This document shows positions 51,680-62,969 of a DNA stretch of 64,000 bases, in pieces (positions within the stretch are counted from its first letter, which is position 1; each line of letters opens with the position of its first letter). The notes under the pieces are model-generated. The model was given only the letters and a program-made list of their open reading frames with translations. It was not told where the DNA came from and ran no database searches. The DNA is from Lycorma delicatula (Eukaryota > Arthropoda > Insecta > Hemiptera > Fulgoridae). Location of the stretch: assembly GCF_047948215.1 (NCBI RefSeq), contig NC_134465.1:54323341-54387340 (forward strand), written 5' to 3'. A program made the position numbers and the translations under genes.

Positions 51680-51684
<5 letters not shown>

Positions 51685-51795
51685 GACTATCGATCCAGAA
51701 ACTTCTCGAAGCTGTAATTTTCAATTTAACGTAATGACCCTGCTCTTCTACTACTCAAAAAAAGGACATCAATAATAACAGGTGTAAGCTGACCG

Positions 51796-52079
51796 AACCA
51801 TCGGGTTGGTCTAGTGGTGAACGCGTCTTCCCAAATCAGCTGATTTGGAAGTCGACAGTTCCAGCGTTCAAGTACTAGTAAAGTCAGTTATTTTTATACG
51901 GATTTGAATAGTTAATCGTGGATGCCGGTGTTGTTTGGTGGTTTGGTTTCAATTAACCACACATCTCAGGAATGATCGAACTGAGACTGTACAACACTAC
52001 ACTTAATTTACACTCATACATATCATCCTCTGAAGTAATATTTGAACGACAATTCCCAGAAGCTAAACAGGAAAAAGAA
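51796..52079 (+). repeat. SINE S1, copy G
   Basis: Full-length copy with a perfect 16 bp target duplication, aggtgtaagctgaccg, at 51780-51795 and 52080-52095. It has an A box (ggtctagtgg), the perfect palindrome ccaaatcagctgatttgg, a B box (gcgttcaagtac, one change) and an aggaaaaagaa tail. Confidence 0.95.
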
Positions 52080-52095
52080 AGGTGTAAGCTGACCG

Positions 52096-53289
52096 CCTGC
52101 CGTTGTTAGTACTGAAAAATAGTATGCTTACAATTTTATAGTTACTGATATTTTTGAGCAATAATAGGAACGAAACCAATATATATATATATATATATAT
52201 TATGAACCCACATTAGTCACGTGTATTAAAAGCTCTATTTGTTGAAAAAATACGCGAATGTACAATGAAAAGGAAACAGGGTTTTTTATCGTAAATCATG
52301 AAACCGTAGCAAAATCCCGCCAAATATTCTAAAAGATTGAGAACTTTTCATACGATTGTAAGCAATGGTAAATAAAAGACTTAAATTGCGGTAAAAAAGA
52401 CAATATGTTGTGCAAAAGTTTAACGCTTTAATAAAGCTAAGTACATCAAATCTATTTTCTACAAACTATTTATAACGTATATAATCATGAGAGAAAAAAG
52501 TCCTCTTCAATCATATCCTATCCTGTGTTTTCATCATTAACAATTATTTTCAATGTCGTGCATTCAATGCATATTAGTTTCCGCAATACGATGTAGTAAT
52601 AGTACTAAGTGTAAATTAATAGTTGCAACATAGAAACAACTTCGTAATTGTTATAGTTACTAGCTAATTCAAATAAGATCAAAGTTCATAAATTCTTTCA
52701 TCGTAATTCAAGACGTGTCGTCAATCCTTTTTTTTCTTTATCAAATAACAATACAATGAAACCATATGCATATATCCGGTATACAGCGCGTGGGCGTCCA
52801 AAAGTACAATAAAGGTCTTGGAAATTTTTTTTCTAAATCATTAAAAAAAAACGTGTTGTAGTTCCCAGTACTTATACCAGAGATTAAAATTTTTTCCATA
52901 ATTTTTTGCATCATAAATTAAGACAGGTCTATTAAAAAATAATGATTAATGATTTATTATATACAGTTTACGTAATTTACAAATCGGAAAACCGAGCACG
53001 AACATATAATTACAACACACACACACCAATGACGTCATTAAAAAAATTTTCCTTCAAAATATATCCGCATTTTCCTTATATCTATTACGTATATTAAATT
53101 AACATATCTAATGTATGTCGATTTTTCACATCCTTCCCATTAAGTTATCTACATGTATTCATTCGATACAAACTTAAATTATTAATACAAATATCAATTA
53201 TAAACGTGCATCTATCAATTTTATTTACTAGAAACAATTAATCAGGAAACATTTAAAATAATTATCTAATAATAATGATCGTTCTAAAA
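52096..53289. other. unassigned AT-rich DNA
   Basis: A TA array at 52179-52200. Nothing else recognised. Confidence 0.5.
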
Positions 53290-53302
53290 TTCAGATTACA
53301 CT

Positions 53303-53929
53303 TTTTTTTTGTCTTCAGTCATTTGACTGGTTTGATGCAGCTCTCCAAGATACCCTATCTAGTGCTAGTCGTTTCATTTCAGTATACTCCCTACATCCTA
53401 CATCCCTAACAATTTGTTTTACATATTCCAAACGTGGCCTGCCTACACAATTTTTCCCTTCTACCTGTCCTTCCAATATTAAAGCGACTATTCCAGGATG
53501 CCTTAGTATGTGGCCTATAAGTCTGTCTCTTCTTTTAACTATATTTTTCCAAATGCTTCTTTCTTCATCTATTTGTCGCAATACCTCTTCATTTGTCACT
53601 TTATCCACCCATCTGATTTTTAACATTCTCCTATGGCACCGCATTTCAAAAGCTTCTAAAATCTTTTCTTCTCAGATACTCCGATCGTCCAAGTTTCATT
53701 TCCATATAAAGCGACACTCCAAACATATACTTTCAAAAATTTTTTCCTGACATTTAAATTAATTTTTGATGTAAACAAATTATATTTCTTACTGAAGGCT
53801 CGTTTCGCTTGTGCTATTCGGCATTTTATATCGCTCCTGCTTCGTCCATTTTTAGTAATTCTACTTCCCAAATAACAAAATTCTTCTACCTCCATAATCT
53901 TTTCTCCTCCTATTTTCAAATTCACTATT
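53303..53929 (-). pseudogene. 5'-truncated LINE (same family as 25.1 kb)
   Basis: Minus-strand insertion with a 13 bp target duplication, ttcagattacact, at 53290-53302 and 53930-53942 and a poly-A tail (plus-strand T run just after 53302). It starts at the NLKIGGEKIMEVEEFCYLGS region and so lacks the polymerase core. It supplies the C-terminal part missing from the chimera: KRAFSKKYNLF, SVALYGNETWTIG, RRMLKIRWVDKVTNEEVL, RRDRLIGHILRH and CVGRPRLEYVKQIV, ending RVSWRAASNQSND before the stop. A frameshift between 53656 and 53644 separates two frames. It shows that the family ends in poly-A. Confidence 0.92.
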
Positions 53930-53942
53930 TTCAGATTACACT

Positions 53943-54639
53943 AAAAACAAACAAATTAACATAAAACCATAACCTAATAATCTGTTTATCCGTATCGAAT
54001 AGTTTTTATTGTTACATACTTGTTTTATTTTATTTACTCGGAAAGTAAATCAGCATAATTCTAAGTCAAATGTCTCTGTTCAACTGTCCATCATTTACTC
54101 TATTACTTTTTTTGAATAAAAAAGTCATTCTTAAAAAAAAATATATATACATATAAAAAGAAAAAACAATACCCGCATCTATCATAAAATATGACACTAA
54201 TGTTTTTATGTAACTCGCACAATACTTCCGGCTAACAAGAAAATATCTATTATGTTTTTGCTACAGTTTTTTTTAAATTGTCAAACCGTTAAATATATCT
54301 TCAAAAAAGAAAAAAAGTATTTTACAAAGAATTTTAACAGGTCCGTAAGGTTTTAAACAATACAAATTAAAAACCCCAATTTCTTTGCTTCTGGTTTTTG
54401 GACCTTTAATTACAAATGTGTTAATTTTCAAAAACTCTTAACAGAAATACATTGATTACGTAAACAGTTTGAAGTAATTTTTATTTCAATGGTTTTTTTT
54501 AATAAAAGTACATAAGGTTTTGATCAGCAGTTAAAAAAAAGTTATACAATGGATGGATTGCAGTTATACAAATTTAATTATTTATTTACACTACAACAGG
54601 TAGAAAAGACAAACAATAACAACAGCTACTGAGATGCAC
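53943..54639. other. unassigned AT-rich DNA
   Basis: Nothing recognised. Confidence 0.5.
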
Positions 54640-54732
54640 GATAACAAATTTTGTAGCGTGAAAAAATGCAACGCGTGATCAAGATTCGAACCCGGAACCT
54701 CCAGATGAAACACAAATCCGTTATCCGTTATT
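54640..54732 (-). repeat. tRNA-Glu-like SINE (S2), copy c
   Basis: On the minus strand gtgtttcatctggaggttcc, then gggttcgaatcttgatcacg and ttcacgctacaaaattt. This matches copy b through the anticodon-loop side, T-arm and 3' extension. The A-box half is too worn to place. Confidence 0.6.
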
Positions 54733-54734
54733 TT

Positions 54735-56218
54735 TAGCCCAATCAACACAGACTCAAAAATGGCTTAACCTCCAAAAAATTCAATACAGCCAATAAATTA
54801 TTGTAATGGGTTCGAAAAAGTATGTGGATTAAAAACAAGTGTGGTTTAGCGGACTTAATGATTTAATTTGTTTAAACATTTTAAATTTTTTCGCCAATAG
54901 CGGCTTTATTTTTAATCGCATGTAAAAATAAAAGGCACGAACAGATAGCTGAGGAAATTTTGTAAAAAATACCACCCGGGTACTTTTTTCTATGAGCAAA
55001 ACTAAGGGCGCTAGCGAATTTTACAATAAGCACCAAATTCGTGCTACAATAGATTAGTTTGGGAACATTCTCGTACACTGTAAAACTTAACGGATAAATT
55101 AACAATTTATCCACAATTTCTTAATTTTGCTCGTAGAAAAAATTGATCGGGAGGTTTTAAGCAAAATTGTCTTAGTTTTCGACCGGTAGTATTTATTTTT
55201 TCTTAAGATTACAAATAATCAAAATATTAACGAAAAACTAGATATTTTTTTCAGAAACAGAAAAAATTTGCAAAATCAATCCTAAGGTTATGATAAACGG
55301 AGTATTTTTACATAAATCTACGAATTCGCAAAACAATATCTATTTTAATTAATCTTTTATAAAGATTTGTTTATATCGCCATTTTTTCATTCCTAAAACT
55401 CATTGAAAAATTAAAGTTTTCAAAAACCATCTCGGCCATCCTAAAGTACTTGTTTTACCATACAAATAACAATTAAAACAAATTTATATTTGAAAAAACA
55501 GAATCAATAACGATTGGTTTTGACCGTTAGACGAGGTACAGGCTTTTTCTAAAAAAAAATGCAATTTTTAAATGTCGATAAGCAAATAAGATATAAAAAT
55601 ATCCCTTACAGAACGAGTAGGTAGTAAGCTCCATACAATGCTGTATTGACTTTTTCATTTTTTGCAACTTGTTCATTGTTATACGCGTTTTATCAACAAA
55701 TTGTAAATTTTCACAGTAGATCAGGATTAACGGGAGATCAGAAATTAAAAATACTTCGAAAATTTAACTAATTTATAACCTTGGGTCTTTTTAAATTTTT
55801 TAGTTATCTTTAATAGGAACACTATTATGGAAGTTTGTTTATTGCGCGCCCTCGAATTACGCTACCTATTTATGAGCCATAGCACGATTTTGGTGCTTAT
55901 TGTAAAATTCGCTAGCCCCCTTAGTTTTGCTCATAGAAAAACGTAGCCGAGAAGATTTTTATGAGAAATTACCTCAGCTATACACTGGTATATATATATA
56001 TATTTTATTTCTACGTGCGATTAAAAATAAGCTGCTATTGGCAAAAAAACAAAACTTTTTCCTAAATTAATTAATAAATTATACATTTATTGGCTCATGT
56101 TCGCTAGGGCAAACGTTTATTCTACATATTTTTTTCCGAACCCATTCCAATAATTTATTTGCAGTCGTGAATTTTTTAGAAGTTAAGACCTTTTTCAGTC
56201 TCTGTTGACTCGGTTAAA
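54735..56218. mobile_element. foldback element F3, 1.5 kb
   Basis: Inverted arms of about 330 bases lie at 54735-55065 and 55870-56218. The shared blocks, inverted on the right, are caataaattattgtaatggg-like, attttttcgccaatagc, ttttaatcgca, agctgagg, ctatgagcaaaactaaggg and gctagcgaattttacaataa. The ~800 base centre has no supported gene. It lies directly between SINE S2 copy c and S1 copy H. Confidence 0.8.
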
Positions 56219-56233
56219 TACACCAGAAGTCTA

Positions 56234-56523
56234 AACCCACCGGGTTGATCTAGTAGTGAACGCGTCCTCCCAAATCAGTTGATTTGGAAGTCGAGAGTTC
56301 TAGCGTTCAAATTCTAGTAAAGTCTGTTATTTTTACACTGATTTGAATACTAGATCGTGGATACCGGTGTTCTTTGGTGGTCGGGTTTCAATTAAGCACG
56401 CATCTCAGGAATGGACGAACTGAGACTGCACAAGACTACACTTCATTTACGCTCATACATATCATCCTCTGAAGTATTATTTAAAAGGTAGTTACCGGAG
56501 GCTAAACAGGAAAAGAAAAGGTG
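56234..56523 (+). repeat. SINE S1, copy H
   Basis: Full-length copy with an 11 bp target duplication, ccagaagtcta, at 56223-56233 and 56524-56534. The palindromic core carries one C-to-T change (tcagttga). Confidence 0.92.
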
Positions 56524-56534
56524 CCAGAAGTCTA

Positions 56535-58684
56535 TAACACAAATAATTTACGTTGCAAAACTCAATTTTTAAAGTCTGATGTACAATATCTTCTCGTATA
56601 CAATAAACTTTTGCGACAAAACTTTAAAAAAATTTAATTAAAAGGAAATTTACGCGAACATGAAGGGATAAAAAAGTCTGAATTTTATTAAAAACAAAAC
56701 AAATCGTTGCATGTTTATACGATTTTTTTTTCTTTATTTTAATTTGTAGAACGTATCTTGAAATTCTTTCAGAATTTTGTGATGACAATTATATAGCATG
56801 TCATGGGATGTGTTGTACTGAACAATTTACGGGTCGTAAAGTTAACAGTATCTTCATTAGAATAAATCCTTTATCTCGCTTCGTTTTCCATCTGTCCGCC
56901 ATTTTGTTTTTTTCTTTTTTTTCCTATAAAAATGTATATATTAACTGATTGAGATGTTTTAATGGTTTCTAGTGTGTAAGAACCCAACAATGTCTACTAT
57001 AAAACAATAATTTTCTAATATTTCTAATAATAGAAATTGCTATTCGTTGAATTTGTGAAGGCGTGATAACAAGCACAATATTAGCAACCTGTATATAATT
57101 TTTGTGAACCGCTTAAAAAAATTTCAGCCAAATTTCCTCGGCTGTTTATCAATGGATTTGAACAACTGAAGATTTTTCACGATAAAAAGATTTAACATTT
57201 TATTTAATAAAACTAATATTTACGGAACTATTAATAAGTAGAAAGGGTTTAATGGCCGCCGTTCTAGAACCTTCAAAAGTAAAACTTTCAAACTTATTTA
57301 TTTCGTAAATGTTAATCGGTACTTGAACAAAACATCTCAATAAAATTTCTCGTTCCTAAGATATACATTTTTATTGAAAATATACAAAACAACGAAAAGA
57401 GGTAAAATGAAGCGGGGTAAGGCATTTGTCGTCATTAACTTCTTTTGTTTATTTTGAGGTCTTAAATAATTTCCTTAAAGTTGGCCAACAATTCCTAAGA
57501 CAACTGTATGTACAGTACAAAACAATCCTCCCACCGAATAACTATATTAAATCATCTACTTACGAAAACTTCTGTATTATTTGTCAATTTAAATAAAACA
57601 GTTATTGACTGGCATATTCCTTAACTATCAGCGTAAGATTTTAAACGACCTATCGTTTCGAAGATTTTTTATGCCGTTCTGGTATTTGTTTTGTGAATTT
57701 TATTTATTTATTTTTTTAACGTTACATGAAAACTGTATAAAGATTAAAAAAACCTTATGATGCTACATTGTCGATGAAAAGGCCGTCGCAAATTAGACAA
57801 TAGAGAAGAGACGATGATATTATAGACGTGAACGTATCACTTTTTTTAATATTAACATCGAACACAATAGTTAAACGCTTCGTCTGATTGTCATCGGAAA
57901 CGCATTATAAAAATCGATATAACATGAATAGATTGTTAAACTGAATAGATGAGCCGAATTCGCCACGGTTTAACATGATGTTAAAACCTGTATAAATAAA
58001 ATAGATTTGTCTTGCGGTATATGCAGCGCAGTTTACTTTAAACCGTCGTTACCTTGGCCGTCGATGATCGTACACGGGGTGTTTTTTATACGACATCTGT
58101 GGTCGCGGTTCGATTCCAGCATATGCTCTTTTTTTTCTCTAAAACAAAACTTTACATTATTTCTAATACGAAACAACTGATTACTTGAATTTTATATTTG
58201 AACAAGTTAAATGCATCAGAAGGTACGATAACTTACAGTTAGTTCTGTAGAAGTATACTGCTTATAACAATACACTAAAATTCATATAAATCCATACAAT
58301 TTAAAATAAAAACCTTCTCCAAGTTGGGGTTTCTTTTATTATTTTCAATAAGTTTTAATAAATAAAAAATTACGAAGTGTAGAATCAGAAATCTCACAAA
58401 ATTTTATAAACGCTTATTAACTGATATGAAAGGAAAAATGAACGAATATGTTGGATTACGTGATTAAACAGGCATTGATCGATATATCAATGTATCGTCG
58501 CTTCCTTTTATACGGAGAGTTCTGGGTTCAATTACTTTATTGCAATTTTGCAATTTTACAATTTAATTTATCACATGCAACAATCATCTCTTCTAAGTAA
58601 AATTTATTATTATGTACACTATTTCAAATAAAAAATGAAAATAATCAAATCTAACGCTTAGTTTTATTTTAAGGTGTTACTTAA

Positions 58685-58727
<43 letters not shown>

Positions 58728-59050
58728 TATATATGGGCAAGTTTACCATAGTACAGGAAGTTTAACTCCTACGCCAAATCACCAGTTTCTGCAAATACAC
58801 TTTGTTTCAGCTGCTGGTCAATTATCGCTTCGCTCAAATAATATTGTTCCAAACTTAAAAACAAAATTAATAGAAACACCTTCCAGAATGTTTTATACGT
58901 AAATAATAATTTCATCAGAAGCGTGCCACACAGAGACAAAAGGTACTATCGAGTTGGGCACGGCAGAACATGATAGCTAAAATCCCCCTCTACAAACGTG
59001 CGATAATATGTTGAAATCCATTTACCAGTTTGTTTTCAATAGCAATTAAA
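56535..59050. other. unassigned AT-rich DNA with one TA array
   Basis: TA array 58690-58727. B-box-like ggttcgattcc near 58108 and gggttcaatt near 58530 hint at worn tRNA-derived repeats. The part after 58800 may be the 5' leader of the next mariner; its left terminal repeat was not found. Confidence 0.45.
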
Positions 59051-60571
59051 ATGGAATCGAGCAGGATGTCAACCCACCAGGTTGGTCTAATTGTGAACGC
59101 GTCTTCTCAAATCAGTTGATTTGAAAGTCGAAAGTTCCAGCGTTCAAGTCCTAGTAAAGTCAGTTATTTTTATACGGATTTGAACAGTAGATCGTCGATA
59201 CCGGTGTTCTTTGATGGTTGGGTTTCAATTAACCTCACAGGAATGATCGAACTGAGATTGTACAACACTACACTTCACTTACACTCTTACATATCATGCT
59301 CTGAAATAATATCTGAACTGTAATTCCCGGAGGCTAAACAGGAAAAATAAAGAAGAAGGACTAATACGGTTAAAACCGTATGGTTTTAACACGGTTAAAA
59401 CAGCGCGCAGTGATAGAATTTTTAACAGTAGAAAATGTGAATCCTACGAATGTTTTTCATCGTTTAAAAGCGGTTTACTGTAGTTAAACTGTTTAAAGGA
59501 GTACTGTGAATAGGTGGGCGTTGAAATTTCGATAACGTGAAGCTAGTAAAGCGACAATTGAGGACGTACCTCCCAACGGACGACCAGTTTCTATGACTGT
59601 AGAAAAACATCGAAGGGAGGTGGACGATTTTCTTCAAAGTGACCGGCGAATCACCTAGCAACGCTTCGCTAATCATTTAGGCTTATCTAAAGAACGAGTA
59701 GGCCATATTATCGAGCAATCAGGTTACCGTAAAATCTATGCACGATGGGTACCGCGCAAACTGACGGACGAACACAAGCAGTTCGTGTCGAATATTGCGA
59801 AGAACTTTTACACCGCTATCGTGCCGAAGGAAACTACTTCCTTTTCAATATTGTGACGGGGGATGACAGTCGGGTACATCATTACGACCCGGATGAAAAA
59901 AGACAAAGCATGCAATACAAACGATACGAATCGCCCAAAAAACCAACGATGCCAAAACCAAAACAAACGATGCAGAAACCAAAAAAATTCAAAACTCAAG
60001 CCTCGGCGAAGAAACTCCTTTTCACGGTGTTTTGGAACGCCAAACACATTTATGTGACTGAGTATCTGGAGAACATGTGACGACTGTGAATACCGAACGG
60101 TACGCCGAGACGTTAGAGATCTCAGACGACGAATATGTCGCGTTCGAAAAAACACCGTGCCCATAATCTTGCAACATGACAATGCGCGGCCTCACACATC
60201 GCACGCCACTACAGAGGCTCTCCAGAAGCTGAGGTTTGAGACTATTCCGCATCCGCCATACTAGCCGGATTTGGCTCCGTGCGACTTCCACTTTTTCCCT
60301 CATCTCAAGAGGGATCTCAAAGGTAATCATTACACCACCGACGATGGGTGAAGGAAGCTGTGGCCACTTAGATCCGAGAAAGACCGCCAGAATGTTTCAG
60401 TGACGGAATGCAAAAACTTGTCACACGTTGGGTGAAGTATATCAGTGTAAACGGGAATTATATTGGAAAATAAATACTACATTTTGTAGCTAAGGTATTG
60501 TACTTTTATTCATTTTTTATTTCATTCCCATGCTACGCATATATGTGCAAAATGTATCAGCCGAGCCTCGT
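59051..60571 (+). pseudogene. mariner transposase with SINE in its first codons
   Basis: ATG at 59051 gives MESSRMST, interrupted by SINE I. Coding similarity resumes near 59402 with RAVIEFLTVENVNPTNVF, then FREASKATIEDVPNGRPVSM and RREVDDFLQSDRRIT (helix-turn-helix domains), and VGHIIEQSGYRKIYARWVPR with KLTDEHKQ. Catalytic blocks follow: VTGDDSRVHHYDPDEK (first Asp, 59850), LQHDNARPHTS-like residues (second Asp, near 60175), and PDLAPCDFHFFPHLKRDL (third Asp, near 60260) after a Ser-to-stop change. The block KPTMPKPKQTMQKPKK (59940-59990) is an odd Lys/Pro-rich low-complexity replacement. The right end reads tcagccgagcctcgta up to 60572. Stops and frameshifts make it inactive. Confidence 0.85.
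59072..59352 (+). repeat. SINE S1, copy I, inside the mariner gene
   Basis: Full-length copy (ccaccaggttggtctaattg head, ggctaaacagg tail). Flanks aggatgtcaa and aggactaata may be a worn target duplication. The tail is followed by a small duplicated ggttaaaac segment before mariner coding resumes. Confidence 0.85.
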
Positions 60572-60572
60572 A

Positions 60573-61519
60573 TTTTGCCAGTATACGTATAGATACATTG
60601 TATTGTATAGGCAATGATAGAAGTTCAATTACATTTTTTGTTAAAGAATCTTTCAAATCTATCAATCCGTAATACCCTTTTACTTACTAAATAAAGCACG
60701 TTTAATCAAAATGTGACTTATTACTAAAACAACCACATAAATATCCGACGCACGTCACCAATAACAGTTGATCTCCTCGTGCGACAACTAAACTTTAGCT
60801 GGCCTACGTTTACAGTTTAAAACTTAATATCGATAATTAATGGTGAGAATCTTTTCCACTAAATTAAAAAAAAAAATTGCTTTTTACTGAAATTAAATGG
60901 AAATATATTATAACATATACGCGGTAAAAATTACAGCGCGAATGAACCGTGAGAAAGAAACTAATGACATATTACTTGTATAAAGGGAAATACTGAGACC
61001 GCCGAGTAATTTGATAATGATCGTAACACAATTAAACTGTTACAAAACTGAAACTGCTAGCTACCGTATTGTATTAAAAATAATACCGCTAATGCCGTAT
61101 TATGAGGTAATAAACCGGCATTATTATAAAATATAAAATTTATATTAAATATAATCACGGTACAATTAAAATACTAAGAATTCTTTATTTTAATAATAGT
61201 GACAATGGAAAAATCCAGTAAAAAATAACGAATATAGATTTTTATTGCAATTATTAAATGACATTTCATTAAGAAATCAATAAACGTATAACAAAGAAAG
61301 TTGCATAGTGTTCTTTTTTTATTTTCTAAGAAAAAATGGCCTGCCCACTTTTCCAAAGCGTCAATAAATCCAAAAACTGTTATACATAAAAAAAAAAATA
61401 AAAATAAAGAAACGCGTAATTTACAGTAGCAGAAAACCATGGGAAATTAATTATTTCATCCTTTTTAGTACAATTTTAGGTTCAAAACTTCGCTAAAAAA
61501 AATCTCTAAAATATTTTTA
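60573..61519. other. unassigned AT-rich DNA
   Basis: Nothing recognised. Confidence 0.5.
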
Positions 61520-61815
61520 ACCACCGTATCGGTCTAGTGATAAAATCGTCGTCGTAAATGGAACTTCTGAGGTTTAAATCCTATCAAAGATTTTCAACTT
61601 TTAGAAGAAAGTGAATAATAGACATAGGATACCGGTGTAATTTGACGATTGAGATTCAGTTAACCACGATCTCAGGAAAGGTAGACCTGAGTCTGTACAA
61701 GACTATACCTCAATTACATGTCATAAATGTCAACTTCATCTCATAGGGCCGTGGGAGAATTGCTTATAGTTCACTAGGTTAACAGAATGCAACGTAAACA
61801 TTAATAAGAAGGAAG
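61520..61815 (+). repeat. composite SINE (S3) sharing the S1 middle
   Basis: The head has an A box (ggtctagtgataa) and a B box (gaggtttaaatcc) but differs from S1 between them and lacks the S1 palindrome. From ggataccggtgtaatttga onward it follows S1: ttcagttaaccac, atctcaggaaaggtagacct, gagtctgtacaagacta. Then it departs into its own 3' end. No clear target duplication. Confidence 0.7.
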
Positions 61816-61949
61816 AAGGAAAAATGCATATCCATGCATGGATGTTATACATAACACGTATTAAGGTTGTTTCAATATATTTCGGCGATACAGAAAAAAA
61901 ATTCAAAAATATGGTTGGCTATACAATTATAATCATATTTACGTTCTAT

Positions 61950-62074
61950 CTATTAGGTAGATTTCATAAGAAAGCTACCTATTGTAATGGTTACCGTTAT
62001 TCGACTTCCGGAATATTCCGATATATCTTCGGTTTCACACCCCCCAGATCCCAAAACCACTGTCAGTCCAAACG

Positions 62075-62111
<37 letters not shown>

Positions 62112-62960
62112 TCTCTTGTGGACACGATAACTGCCGTGATTTTACACCAATCACTTTCAAATTGATACACAAAATTAACGACCTGAAATCTCGGTAGAGT
62201 TCGTTAACGTCCAAAATCGGACGATGCGGGTGGAAATGGGGGCTATAAAAAAAATATATCGCTATAACTTTCTTATTAAGTAAAATATAGAATTCGTTTA
62301 AAGTTCCTACTATTCTTTGGATAAGCGCCGAAAACTTATCTAAGTAAACAATTTTGATATCACCAACCATTGGCCCATGGGGTGGAGAAAATGGGGTTTC
62401 GAAGAAAAAAAATTCATAAATCCCTTAATATTCACAGTATCGAATCTGTTTAAAGTGGTCGTTACTCCTGTAAACATTACATATAAATTTTGTCCGAAAC
62501 AATTTTTGATTTGACCAACCCTTACGCCAAGGGATGACAAAAAAAAAATAGTAAAAACAAAATATCGCTATAACTTTCTTAAGTAAAATTCGAATTCTTT
62601 TAAAGTTCCTCTATTCTTTGGATAATGGCCAAGAGGTAGAAAAAATGGGTTTTTAAGGACAAAAAAAAATATAGCTCCTTAATAGGCACAGGATCGAATT
62701 CGTTTGAAGCGGTAGTTAGTTTTAGGTAATATTTAATTATCTAAAAGTTTTGTGGGAAACGATTTTTTGATATGACCAACCCTTACGGCAAGGGATGACC
62801 AAAATATTGTTGAAATTGTAAAAAGAGAGGCTTCTTTCCATAAACTTGTTTACATATGAAACCGTTGTCGTATCGAGTGAATTTGAAGTGAACGCATTTA
62901 AATTGCCGTGACTTAGTACTGTGTAAATTTTTATTTTTGCAAGTGACAAAATTTTACGCG
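61950..62960 (-). repeat. R2 interspersed repeat, copy B
   Basis: Reverse complement match to 825-1575 with an extra internal module: gaccaacccttacgccaagg near 62514 recurs as gaccaacccttacggcaagg near 62775, spaced about 260 bases, and tcgctataactttctta near 62260 recurs near 62566. A TA array is at 62079-62108. It abuts the LINE fragment at 62970. Confidence 0.65.
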
Positions 62961-62969
62961 TGTATAAAT

